A stretch of 64,000 nucleotides of DNA, taken from contig CAWAHD010000003.1 of NCBI GenBank assembly GCA_963781785.1, forward strand, positions 310,001 to 374,000. The letters run 5' to 3'. The notes under the pieces are model-generated. The model had not been told where the DNA came from. It did no database searches and was given only the letters and a program-made list of their open reading frames with translations. Made by a program: the position numbers and the translations under genes. Source of the DNA: CAWAHD01 sp963781785. GTDB lineage: Bacteria; Planctomycetota; Planctomycetia; Isosphaerales; Isosphaeraceae. Shown one piece after another: positions 8,430-17,436 of the stretch; within the stretch, counting starts at the first letter, position 1, and every line of letters begins with the position of its first letter.

Positions 8430-9841
8430 TCACTCCGGACGACTGAGAGTCGGTACCTGGAAATCGGATGCGAACACCAGGGTGGTCTTTCCCCCTTTCG
8501 TCGGGGTGATGGTGCCGGACAAGCCCCGCATGGCCAGCGGATCGCCGCGCCGGCTGTTGAGTACGTAGACCTCGCTGGCCGACCAGTCGTAGTCAATGAT
8601 GCGGATTGTGATGGGGTCTCCGAGCTTCCATGTGATCGGCTGAGGAAACGTGTAATCCCAGACGGGCCGGTGGGAGTCGCGAATCACCGGGGAGGGCCCA
8701 TAAACAGCCCCGGCCACTTCGATGACAACACCGAGGTCAGGCGCGCCTCCGGCAAGATACTTGCCGACCTTGGGCTCGACCTCGCCGCGGCGGAGGGTGA
8801 CACGGTAGTGGCTGGGGACGGAGATCTTCTCCCACCACTCGAGATAGTTCTGGGCATCCGCGGCGAAACGGCCCTCGGAGTGGTCGCGGAGATAATCGCG
8901 CAGGCGGCGCGCGATCTCGGCGACGTCGTCCGGATGGGCGACGGCGTGGTCAAAAGCCTGGCGGTAGGCGTAGGAATCCCACTCCCGCAGGACTTTGTCC
9001 TTGGATTCGATCGCCTCGCTGATATACCGGCCTCCGGCTTGGTGGGCCTTGAGATAGTCTTGATAGCGCTCGATGCGGGCCGCAAACCGGGTTGGATTCT
9101 GGCGTGAATAGTCGCGTGCGCGATCAATGTCGTGCTCGTCGAGACGCTGAAGGTACATCTCGAGACGGGTTTGCACGAGATCGCGAGCGGCACTCTCGCG
9201 ATGTTCGGCGAGGAAGCGGCGGGCGCGATCAATCTGGTCGGAGAGCGACACCGTAGGGAGCGACTCAGCGCGGATCAGGTCATCGACGAACTGCCTCTCG
9301 ATGGCGGTGCGGCGCTGGGCGAGCTCGTTCTTGAGAGAACGGGCCAGAACGACAGCCTCGGCGCGGCGGGGCGTATCGGGGTAATCACGAAGGAACTGAT
9401 CGATCGACGCCAATGGAGCCGCGGGATCGTCGAGGGCGGCGAGCGAAAGGGCTTCGGCGTAGACGATCTTCCAGCGCGCGTCGTGCCGGACCTGTTCCTG
9501 GGCGGCCTCGACCTTGCGGATCGCAGGGGTCAGGCGGGGGGCTTGGTCCTTGAGCTGGCCGAGCTGAGCGTGAAGATTGGCGGGGGCCGTGCCGTTGGCT
9601 ACCTGCACGTCGGCGGCCTTCACTTGCCACTCGTCTCGCCTGGATCGCGCCTCGCGGCCAAGTGCGGGCCAGAACAACGGCAGCGAGGGATGCCATTTGA
9701 GCAGCTCGGCCCAGCGGCGCACAGTGCGGGAGCAGCCTCGTCGCCGGCTGTTTCGATCGCGCGTGCGCGGTGGAAAGCCATGAGATCCGATCCTGCGAGC
9801 ACACCAATTGCGGCGAGTCCGGCTGCTGCTGCGAAGACCAA
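8430..9841 (-). CDS. Membrane-anchored coiled-coil protein with C-terminal C2-like domain; frameshifted near 9725
   Basis: From TTG 9841 the frame gives a transmembrane helix (LVFAAAAGLAAIGVLAG), preceded in the same frame by basic residues RERLDKKRQGRRGRR. That frame must switch near 9715-9730 to join the 430-residue frame beginning RRWAELLKWHP. The central ~250 residues are charged and helical, with regular Arg/Glu/Ala spacing and FLRDYPDTPR-type TPR-like units. The last ~120 residues (from about VTLRRGEVEP) hold PDLGVVIEVAG, a VIRDSHRPVWDYTF motif and LGDPITIRIIDYDW, in the order of a C2 domain (Kx..NPVWNExF, then VxDxD). It lies 50 bp after the GTPase stop, within the cassette. True start uncertain. 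Confidence 0.62.
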
Positions 9842-9890
9842 CCGGCGCCCTCGCCGCCCCTGCCGCTTTTTGTCGAGCCGCTCACGGAAC

Positions 9891-10796
9891 TCAAAGGATC
9901 GGTTCGATCGGGGATAACGGTGCTCGTAGGCTTGGGTGCAGCGCGAGCCGATTCAGATCTCCAGAGGCGAGCTCCCACAGTTGATCCATCTGAGCGCGAT
10001 CGTGGGCCTCGAGCTGCTGGGCGACCCAGCCGAGCGAAGCCTCCAGGCCTTGGGGCCGCAACACCGCTGGCGGACGGTTACCGACACAGCCCGGGCCGAA
10101 TGAGCTGACGGCGAAGATGGCGCCATCCGGCGCATGCTGGGCCAGGGCATGCCGCGTCATGCCGTACCGTTCTTCCACCAGCCGCTCGACGAAATCAGCG
10201 GGCGGGTCGGCATCGGGGTCCAGGCTGGTTCCGGCTGTCAACACGCTCGACGCGACCCGGTCAAATCTGGTCAGGAGCAGCGCAACCGGCCGGCCCATCC
10301 GCAGATCGTCGGAGCGCTCTATGTACCGCTCGAGTAGGTTTTCAACTTCCTGCTGTCTGCGCCGGCGTTCGGAAGGGTCGCTCGATCCCTCCGGGTCAAG
10401 ACAGAGCAAAACCGCGTCGCAATCGGCAAAAAAATCCTGGATCGGCTCTTCTGACCCGAGTGTGACATGCTCTCCCTGATAGTCCTTGACGATCAGGTCG
10501 AGCCGCGCGGGTCCGTGGTAGAGCCGGAGCTTCAGATCGGTCTCAGCAAGCGATCCCGCCATGGGCTCGCCAGATTCGATCTGGGCGATCTTTTCCGCCA
10601 GGTATTCTGCGGTGCGGGGGTCTGCCGCAGCCAACCGCAGACCTGGGATCCGGCCGCTGGCGGCTTCACGGTATAACATCGCGAGCAGCGTGGTCTTGCC
10701 CACATTGCGGTGACCGAAGAGCGCGATCCGTTTCGGCCCCGTCAAGCGTGCCTCGAGGGCGTCGAGCCGATCGGTAAGCCGGCTGTTCTTGCTCAC
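9891..10796 (-). CDS. P-loop GTPase of a GTPase-associated system
   Basis: 301 residues. The start is GTG at 10796, which overlaps the stop of the preceding gene as GTGA; GAGGAG lies about 8 bases upstream. G1 is GHRNVGKTT (about residue 26). G3 is DYQGE in LIVKDYQGEHV, and G4 is TRFD in ALLLTRFDRV, a variant of the (N/T)KxD box. The architecture matches TRAFAC-class GTPases found next to GAP1-type partners in bacterial systems. No transmembrane helix is visible, so it should be a cytosolic switch acting with the membrane proteins encoded beside it. The C-terminal ~60 residues are helical. What it regulates is unknown. Confidence 0.75.
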   Translation of the reverse strand: MSKNSRLTDRLDALEARLTGPKRIALFGHRNVGKTTLLAMLYREAASGRIPGLRLAAADPRTAEYLAEKIAQIESGEPMAGSLAETDLKLRLYHGPARLDLIVKDYQGEHVTLGSEEPIQDFFADCDAVLLCLDPEGSSDPSERRRRQQEVENLLERYIERSDDLRMGRPVALLLTRFDRVASSVLTAGTSLDPDADPPADFVERLVEERYGMTRHALAQHAPDGAIFAVSSFGPGCVGNRPPAVLRPQGLEASLGWVAQQLEAHDRAQMDQLWELASGDLNRLALHPSLRAPLSPIEPIL

Positions 10797-11830
10797 GACC
10801 CGGCTCCTCGATGGAGAATTCGCCCGGTCATTTTGTGAAGAACTGCTCCGAACGGCCGGGCGACGAACGTCAATGGCCGGAAGATCCACCGGACTGGCAG
10901 ACCGATCAACACCAGGAGCGAAACAACGGCGAACAACCCGGCCATACCCATACCAATCGACCGGAACAAAGAATTGTCGAGACCATAAACGGCGAGGGTC
11001 TGCCCGATTGAGGATTCAAGCCCTCGGGCGGCGCCGCCGCCCACGGCCGAGGCGAGCTGGATACCAGCCCTGGCGAACTCGTGAACGGCGAATTCGGTGG
11101 CTTGGCCGGCAAAATCGACGAATTTCTCAGGGTTGGCCAGAAAGGCGGCCAGGATGCCCGCAGCGGCCAGTTTCTTCTTGTTCGGCAGGACGTGCGCGGT
11201 GAAGAACGACCAGCCGCCGCGGCCAGCCTTGCGCAACACACCCAGGCCTTCGGGGCCTTCCTTGGCGAGGACTTCCGCGATGTCGTCGCCGAAGACCCTC
11301 ACTGCCGACAGGCCTTCCGGGCCGAGCCGGCGGACAATCATCTCGGCTTCGGCGGGATAACGCCTGGCCAGCACCTGCGCCGTTTCGCCCAGCTCGACAA
11401 CCAGGCGCTTCTCGGCTGGCTCCAGCGCTTCAAAGACGCGGAGCGTCTGTGGGTCTTGTTTCAGCAGGCGGGAGAACCGAGCCTCCAGCAATGCTTCGGC
11501 TGGCTGTTCCATTCGCCGGCCGGCGCGCGCCAGCTCGTCGGACCGCTTGATGAGAATCTCAAGCGATTCATCGGCGTGGTGCGCGCGGAACAACCGGCCC
11601 GCGCCACGGATTTCAGCCTGCGCGCCATCTCCGCCCTTGAGCAAGCGTTTGCCGCCCGCCTTGGTTTCCAGGATCACTTCATGCACGACGTCGTCCAGCC
11701 AGGAGAGCTTGCCCGCCTGAACCGCGCCGGGCAAGCCGAGCATGAGGAGCACAGGCACCATCGCCCAGGCCAGCCGCGCGGCCTTTTTCCATGACTTCGG
11801 CCTCACCGGGCGTTGAGAAGGAGGATTCAT
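10793..11830 (-). CDS. Secreted/membrane protein with GPEG repeats, GTPase-coupled
   Basis: The ATG at 11830 gives MNPPSQRPVRPKSW and a signal peptide (AWAMVPVLLMLGLPGAVQA). An upstream ATG at 11869 and the open frame to 11968 overlap the previous gene. After a helical region come two near repeats around residues 185-225: LGPEGLSAVRVFGDDIAEVL and EGPEGLGVLRKAG. Two hydrophobic segments follow (AAAGILAAFLAN; IGMGMAGLFAVVSLLVLIGLPV) and a basic C-terminus. The topology suggests an exported domain anchored by a C-terminal helix, with a cytosolic tail facing the GTPase. Its stop overlaps the GTPase start by 4 bases (GTGA), implying coupled translation. No known family. Confidence 0.65.
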   Translation of the reverse strand: MNPPSQRPVRPKSWKKAARLAWAMVPVLLMLGLPGAVQAGKLSWLDDVVHEVILETKAGGKRLLKGGDGAQAEIRGAGRLFRAHHADESLEILIKRSDELARAGRRMEQPAEALLEARFSRLLKQDPQTLRVFEALEPAEKRLVVELGETAQVLARRYPAEAEMIVRRLGPEGLSAVRVFGDDIAEVLAKEGPEGLGVLRKAGRGGWSFFTAHVLPNKKKLAAAGILAAFLANPEKFVDFAGQATEFAVHEFARAGIQLASAVGGGAARGLESSIGQTLAVYGLDNSLFRSIGMGMAGLFAVVSLLVLIGLPVRWIFRPLTFVARPFGAVLHKMTGRILHRGAGS

Positions 11831-11894
11831 CGAATCAGTCCCTTGCGTAGACGGACGACTCAGCGACATGCCCAAACTCTCTGCGCTCTCCAGG

Positions 11895-13991
11895 CTATTC
11901 GATAGACGGCCGGTTTTGTTGGCGGCCCGGGCTGCACGATCGATCGAGCTGCGGCTCAACTGTATCATTTAATTCGGCCGGGGTCCGGGGCCTCTTCGAG
12001 GCCAGGTACTCTTCCATCTTCTGAAATCCGACGACGCCGACGCTGGCCTGAACGGCCTGCGCCGAGAGGTATTTCAAGCCTCGCTGCGGAGGAATGCGCA
12101 CGACAAATTCGGCGCCGTTTTTGAGGAGCCGGATCGGCTGCCACGTGCTGAGGCGCAGACCTGCCTGGCCAGCGAGGGGGCCTGCAATCGCGCTCAACTG
12201 AGCCAGGCTGAGATGCGGCAGGGCTTCGGGAAGCCTGCGGAGAACTTGGTAGAACCCGCCTGCGGACCGTACGGCCCACCATTGCGCGAGCCGGCGAGTG
12301 GTGGTGGCGGTTCCGAGAGCGGCTGCCTGCTCCAGACCACTTGCAGCCTGGTGGCGAGTGAGCGACTTTCCGGCCGACTCACTGCCGGTCGCCGCCAGCT
12401 CTCGGCCCAGGGATTTGATTCCCTCGCGGAGGGTCGCTTTGACCTCGCCGCGGATTGACTCGGCTGCGATGGCTCCCTCGGGCTGAAGGGCCGCCAGGCT
12501 CAGCGCGTCGGTAACGACGAAACAGCCGTCGATGAGCGCCCACGTCATCTCGCCCGAGGTCGGTGCATATCCTCGCCGCACGACGTTGCCCAGGTGGATC
12601 ACGTCATACAGGGGGAGGAACTGATAGAACTGGACTCCAGACTGATTCAACTGGGCGACACGATCCAGCCCGTCATGCTTGATGGTGCGGATCATGGCCT
12701 GACCGTTGTCTCCCGATGCAAACAAGGCTGCCAGGGCCAGTGACTCTGTGAAAGACCGACGGGTCTTGGCCTCGAGATAGGCCAGCGCCTCGGGCCCGGC
12801 ATCGGCCTGGGCAACCAGTGGGATGACCACTGCGCCATGAGCGCGGAGAATGTCGCGGAAGTCCGGGTCGGCGGCGTACTTGTCGAGCATCGCCAGGGCC
12901 ATTGCGCCGTGTGCCGCCAGAGCGTCCACGGCCTGACGGCGCGCGGTTGGATCGGTGAAATCACCGAAGACGACATCGGCTGCGTCGGGCCCGGCTTCCT
13001 TCAAAGCGCGCTCGCCGCGGTCGCCGTACTCGACGACCAGTTGCAGTGCGTGCGGGCTGCCGGCCGCGACTTCGATCAAGCCGGCGGCAGCGAGGTGGCG
13101 CAGATGCCCGGCAACGGACTCGGGCCGGTGGGTTTGAAGCAAGGTGTCGACGTATCCGGAATTGACCTGGAGCAGGATCAGGCTCGCTTCGAGGGGCAAA
13201 GCGTCACCGAGGGCCTCCAGAACCGGGCCGTACAGACTGACAAGGGCGAATCCTTCGGGCCCGTGGCGACGAAACGCCTCGAGCGCGATCGGTCCGTTTT
13301 GATCGAGCGTGAGCAGAGCAGAGCGAAGGTCGCGAGATCCTCGATCGAGGCTGATGAAGCACAGGATGGCGAGCGCGTCGGCCAGATCGGTCTGGCCGCC
13401 GTTCATGCGTTCGACCAGGTCGCTGACGCCGGGCGGGTCGGCCAGAATCAAAGGCAAAGCGCCGGGATAGCGCGCGGCGAGCCGTTGCTGTGCCGGAGTC
13501 AAGTTTGCGATCTGGGAGATCAGGAGGGCGCGGTCGGTGTCGTCGGCCCGCTTCAGACCGAAGTATTCGCGCCAATGAAGGAGAAGGTCGGCCGCAGCAT
13601 CCTCCCCCAGCAAGTCGCGCAGCGTGCGAAACTCGCCGGGATGCCGCTCGTACAGAAAAATCGCCTCCAGGTCCAACCGGTCGAGCAAAACCAGCCCGCG
13701 CAGACCATCGGTCCGCTCGATCTCCTGGGCGTTTCGCCCGAACCGCTGGGCCACTCGAGCGACCAGGTCGCGCACCTGCGGCGAATCGGAACGATATTTC
13801 GCAATCAGCAGGGCTTTTGGGTCGGTGTGGGCCGCAGCACCCTCGGTGCCGAATGCAGTGGGAAAGTGCGTGATCGGGGCCGGAGACGGCGAATCGTCCA
13901 GACCGATGGGCTTGAACGCCAACTTGACCAGCACCGCCAGGGCGGCCAGAAACGCGGCTGTGGCGAAGGCTCGCTTCATCCGAAGTCTCAT
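11895..13991 (-). CDS. Large membrane-anchored helical-repeat protein of the GTPase cassette
   Basis: About 698 residues from the ATG at 13991 (MRLRMKRAF). The open frame extends to 14153, but the extra leader is Arg/Gly-rich. One N-terminal transmembrane helix (ATAAFLAALAVLVKLAF) is followed by a long alpha-helical solenoid rich in Leu/Ala/Asp. It contains FRRHGPEGFALVSLYG and LVVEYGDRGERALKEAGPDAA, which echo the GPEG repeat of the next gene, so the two may be paralogous in part. The last ~100 residues (LLKNGAEFVVRIPPQRG) are basic and less repetitive. It is the first gene of the cassette, divergent from the VanZ gene. I do not recognise the family. Confidence 0.65.
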   Translation of the reverse strand: MRLRMKRAFATAAFLAALAVLVKLAFKPIGLDDSPSPAPITHFPTAFGTEGAAAHTDPKALLIAKYRSDSPQVRDLVARVAQRFGRNAQEIERTDGLRGLVLLDRLDLEAIFLYERHPGEFRTLRDLLGEDAAADLLLHWREYFGLKRADDTDRALLISQIANLTPAQQRLAARYPGALPLILADPPGVSDLVERMNGGQTDLADALAILCFISLDRGSRDLRSALLTLDQNGPIALEAFRRHGPEGFALVSLYGPVLEALGDALPLEASLILLQVNSGYVDTLLQTHRPESVAGHLRHLAAAGLIEVAAGSPHALQLVVEYGDRGERALKEAGPDAADVVFGDFTDPTARRQAVDALAAHGAMALAMLDKYAADPDFRDILRAHGAVVIPLVAQADAGPEALAYLEAKTRRSFTESLALAALFASGDNGQAMIRTIKHDGLDRVAQLNQSGVQFYQFLPLYDVIHLGNVVRRGYAPTSGEMTWALIDGCFVVTDALSLAALQPEGAIAAESIRGEVKATLREGIKSLGRELAATGSESAGKSLTRHQAASGLEQAAALGTATTTRRLAQWWAVRSAGGFYQVLRRLPEALPHLSLAQLSAIAGPLAGQAGLRLSTWQPIRLLKNGAEFVVRIPPQRGLKYLSAQAVQASVGVVGFQKMEEYLASKRPRTPAELNDTVEPQLDRSCSPGRQQNRPSIE

Positions 13992-14431
13992 CCCGCGTTT
14001 GGGCTGCGTCCGAGTGCCATGTTCGGTTCCGAGATGAGTAGTGACCTGGCCGGCCGACTCTGCAAGGCTGCGGTCAGGTCCGGGTGCCCCAGCCGCCCCG
14101 GGTGACGAGTTGCGTATCCTGACGAATTCTCGCCGACGCCCGCGGAATGTCAATTGTGATTAGCCGATCCCTTGGCGGAACCTGTGGGATTGAGCGGACC
14201 AATCGGCCGCACGACGAGCCCGCTGACCGTGCGAGCGTGGTCCAGCCGCCCCAGCCGGAACACGCGCCAATTTGGCCACGCGCGTCATATCGGGCACAGC
14301 CGATCTGCCGGGCCTCCCGCAACATGCACGTAGGTTCGCTCGACGCGAATGGTCGGTTCGCGATAGGGTATTGCCAGTAAACGGGTCTTGACAGGAGTTC
14401 CCGCGCAACGAGGCATCAAAGCATCGTGGTG
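13992..14431. other. Divergent intergenic region between the GTPase cassette and the VanZ gene
   Basis: About 440 bases with several short open frames on both strands, none with a plausible product. It must carry the promoters of both flanking transcription units. No clear -35/-10 pair, operator-like palindrome or riboswitch core is visible to me. Confidence 0.4.
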
Positions 14432-15769
14432 ATGAATCGGATTCGATTCCGGGCGGCACAGTTACGATGGCGACCTGACCTCGCGCTGGTGTTGCTGGTG
14501 CTTTGGGGGTTGTTCATCGCCTACGCGACGATGCTCCCGTTTGACTTTTCGGCCTCGCGCGAGCACGTCGTGGCGACGCTCAGGCGGCTGTGGTACCGCC
14601 CGCTCAAGGGGGGATCATGGCACGACGTCTACAGCAACGTGTTGTTGTTTGTGCCGTGGGGTCTCTTGCTCGGGGTGTGGCGAGCGGGCCGTGGCACCGG
14701 CTATGTGCTGGCCATGATCCTGGCGCTTTTGACCGGCGGGCTTTTGAGCGGATCGGTCGAGATCAGCCAGTTGTTCGCCCCCACGAGGTCCACGTCCGTG
14801 ATCGACGTGATCACCAACACGTTCGGCTCGTGTGTGGGAGCGCTCGTGGGGTGGCCATGGGCCCGATGGGTCTGGCCGAAGTTATCGGTAAGAATCCGCC
14901 AGGTGATCTTCAGTCGGCCGCTCGCCGGATGCGCGGTGGCTACGCTGGCTTTGCTCCTGATCGCCGGCCTTTCGCCATTTCACGTCAGCGTGGCACCAAG
15001 CGACTTGCGAGCGGCGCTTCAAGGGGCGCGGCTTGATCCGTTCGGTGTGCTGTACCATGGCACGCCACGACCGGATCCCTGGCGGTGGCTCGCAGAACTG
15101 CTCACATGGATCTTGGCCGGGGGCTTGTTTGCGCTGGCGGCGCAAGAGTCGCGTGCGCGCGGTGGACAGGTGATCGGCTGGGCCGTTGCAATTGCCGCCA
15201 GCACGAGCCTCGCCATCGAGGCTTCCCACGTGATGATTCCCGGGAGGGAGATCGATATGACCTCGGTGATCATCGCGGTTCTGGGCTCGGCCATCGGGTC
15301 AGTGCCGGTGGCGATGCGGGCTGGCGATCCACGCCGCTTGATACCCGCCTCGCTTCTGATCTGGAGTCTCGCCGTGATGTTGGCGGCGTGGAAACCAGCC
15401 CGGTTCGCCTGGCCGGATCCACCCTACTTGCGAGCCGAGCGCATCGTGCCGTTCTGGTCGTATTTCGACAGTCGAAGCCTGGCTGACCTGGCCGACGTCA
15501 TCGGCCAGGCGCTGGTATTCATGCCGCTGGGTTCTCTGCTGGGCGCGCGCTCCTGGCGGCAGTCATTCGCCGGAGCCTGTCTCATCGGCTTGGGGGTGGG
15601 GTTTGTGCTCGAGGTGGGGCAAGTATTCCTGCCCGGCCGGACGGCCGACATCAGCGATGCCCTGTCGGCAGCAGCCGGCGCGGGGCTGGGGTGGGGATTC
15701 TGGCGATGGGGCGAATGGGCACGGACCTCGTCAATGGGCGCGGCGCGGTATCGCGTTGGCCAACGCTGA
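14432..15769 (+). CDS. Integral membrane protein with two VanZ-like domains
   Basis: 445 residues, almost entirely hydrophobic, with about eleven predicted membrane helices. Two VanZ-type units are present. The first has YSNVLLFVPWGLLLG then EISQLFAPTRSTSVIDVITNTFGSCVGAL. The second has IGQALVFMPLGSLLGA and LEVGQVFLPGRTADISDALSAAAGAGLG. VanZ-like proteins are linked to teicoplanin resistance in Gram-positives, but most bacterial homologues have no known substrate. ATG at 14432 is preceded by in-frame GTG codons at 14426 and 14429. The gene appears to be alone, with 146 bp before pyk. Confidence 0.83.
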   Translation: MNRIRFRAAQLRWRPDLALVLLVLWGLFIAYATMLPFDFSASREHVVATLRRLWYRPLKGGSWHDVYSNVLLFVPWGLLLGVWRAGRGTGYVLAMILALLTGGLLSGSVEISQLFAPTRSTSVIDVITNTFGSCVGALVGWPWARWVWPKLSVRIRQVIFSRPLAGCAVATLALLLIAGLSPFHVSVAPSDLRAALQGARLDPFGVLYHGTPRPDPWRWLAELLTWILAGGLFALAAQESRARGGQVIGWAVAIAASTSLAIEASHVMIPGREIDMTSVIIAVLGSAIGSVPVAMRAGDPRRLIPASLLIWSLAVMLAAWKPARFAWPDPPYLRAERIVPFWSYFDSRSLADLADVIGQALVFMPLGSLLGARSWRQSFAGACLIGLGVGFVLEVGQVFLPGRTADISDALSAAAGAGLGWGFWRWGEWARTSSMGAARYRVGQR

Positions 15770-15915
15770 TCGGCAGTGAGCGCGCGTGGTGCTTTACCAG
15801 CCCACCCGCGACTGGGCATCGGCCGATGACGGATCGAGGAGAGCGATTGTAGGATTGCAAAGAATCTGGCATCTGGACTTCTCGCAACAATCTGGACTGG
15901 GGAATCGAAAAACAC

Positions 15916-17436
15916 ATGACGTATTCTCATCGCGAGCAATTTGGAAAAGTACGGACCAAGATCGTTGCCACAATCGGGCCCGCCTCAAAAGATCCGCAGG
16001 TCATGAAACAGATGGTCGAGGCAGGCACCGACATCTTCCGGCTGAACTTTTCCCACGGTACGCACGACGAGCATCGGGCTTCGCTCGAAGCGATACGCCG
16101 GATTGCCGACGAGACCGGGACCCAGATTGGGGTTTTGCAGGATCTTTGCGGGCCCAAGATCCGACTGGGCGAGATGCCCAGCGACCCGGTGGTCTGCGAT
16201 CAAGACGTGGAATTCTTGCTCGCGGGAGGGCGGCCAGGAGGCCGCGATCCTCACGTTTTAACTTCGACCTATCCTGGGTTGGCAGACGACCTGGAAGTCG
16301 GGCAGAGCGTGCTGTTCGCCGATGGCACCGTCGCGATGGACGTGATCGAGCGCGGTCCGGGGTGGGCTCGGCTCAAGGTGTCACGGCCGGGGCAGATCCG
16401 TTCGCACCAGGGAATCAACGTGCCCCAGGCCGGCTTGTGCGTCGAGGCTCTGACGCCGAAGGACCTTGCCGATCTGGATTGGCTGGCGGCCAACGAAGTC
16501 GAATACGTGGGGCTGTCGTTCGTGCGGAGAGCGGATGACATCGTGAAGCTGCGCAGCGAGCTGGAGCGGCGGGGCGTTCGCGCGCGCATCGTCGCCAAGA
16601 TCGAGAAACCGCAGGCAGTGGACAGTCTCGAGGCGATTGTTGCCGAGGCCGACGCGGTGATGGTTGCCCGCGGTGACCTGGGAGTCGAGCTGGACGTGAT
16701 CCGGGTGCCTGCCATTCAGAAGCAAATCATCGAGGCGTGCCGGGCCGCGCGGGTCTCGGTGATCACGGCCACGCAGATGCTGAGCAGCATGGAATCAACG
16801 AGCCGGCCCACCCGCGCGGAAGCGACCGACGTGTTCAACGCCGTGCTTGACGGCACCGACGCCGTGATGCTCTCGGGCGAGACAGCGATCGGTCAGTACC
16901 CTGTCGAATCGGTGGCGATGATGAGCCGGATTGTCCATGAAGCTGAGCGGCACACGTTTGCCGATTTGCGCGGGGGGACGTTCCGTCACTGGCCGGCGCC
17001 CTACTGGCCTGGACTGGAAGACCAGCGTTCCGGCCAGGCTCCCAGCCCGGGAGTCGCGCGGACCGCCCGAGTCCAGCCCATCACCGAGAGCGTCGTCGAG
17101 GCCGCCAGCTTGATTTCTCAGCGATTGAATGCTGCATTGCTGGTGGTCGATACCCATTCCGGCCGCACCGCTCTGGCACTTTCCAAGCACCGCAACCGCA
17201 CACCAACCCTCGCCCTGACCGGCGATCCGTCGACGGCCCGCGCCATGTCTTTATTCTGGGGTGTCACGCCGTTGCCGTTGCCCGACATGTCGGACCGCGC
17301 GGCGATCCGGATCTTCGTGATTGACTGGTGCCGCGAGCGCGGCCTGCTTGCTTCAGGAGACCGGGTGGTGCGGATCCGTGGCACCGTGCCCGATGATCCC
17401 ACCCATAACGAGATCGAAGTGTACGAGATTCACTGA
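15916..17436 (+). CDS. pyk: Pyruvate kinase
   Basis: Catalyses phosphoenolpyruvate + ADP to pyruvate + ATP, the last step of glycolysis. The 506-residue product carries the family signatures in order: VRTKIVATIGPAS near residue 12, LNFSHGT, DLCGPKIRLG, IVAKIEKPQAV (active-site lysine), MVARGDLGVE, TATQMLSSM and DGTDAVMLSGETAIGQYP. The C-terminal domain has THSGRTALALSKHRNRTP. It has the usual length plus an insertion near residues 355-390 rich in Pro/Gly. It converges on the GGDEF-like gene and their 3' ends overlap by 7 bp. Confidence 0.97.
   Translation: MTYSHREQFGKVRTKIVATIGPASKDPQVMKQMVEAGTDIFRLNFSHGTHDEHRASLEAIRRIADETGTQIGVLQDLCGPKIRLGEMPSDPVVCDQDVEFLLAGGRPGGRDPHVLTSTYPGLADDLEVGQSVLFADGTVAMDVIERGPGWARLKVSRPGQIRSHQGINVPQAGLCVEALTPKDLADLDWLAANEVEYVGLSFVRRADDIVKLRSELERRGVRARIVAKIEKPQAVDSLEAIVAEADAVMVARGDLGVELDVIRVPAIQKQIIEACRAARVSVITATQMLSSMESTSRPTRAEATDVFNAVLDGTDAVMLSGETAIGQYPVESVAMMSRIVHEAERHTFADLRGGTFRHWPAPYWPGLEDQRSGQAPSPGVARTARVQPITESVVEAASLISQRLNAALLVVDTHSGRTALALSKHRNRTPTLALTGDPSTARAMSLFWGVTPLPLPDMSDRAAIRIFVIDWCRERGLLASGDRVVRIRGTVPDDPTHNEIEVYEIH

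Noticed and set aside
12837..14105. 422-codon plus-strand frame
   Set aside because: Shadow of the large helical-repeat protein in the GTPase cassette; the minus frame is preferred for its membrane helix and operon position.
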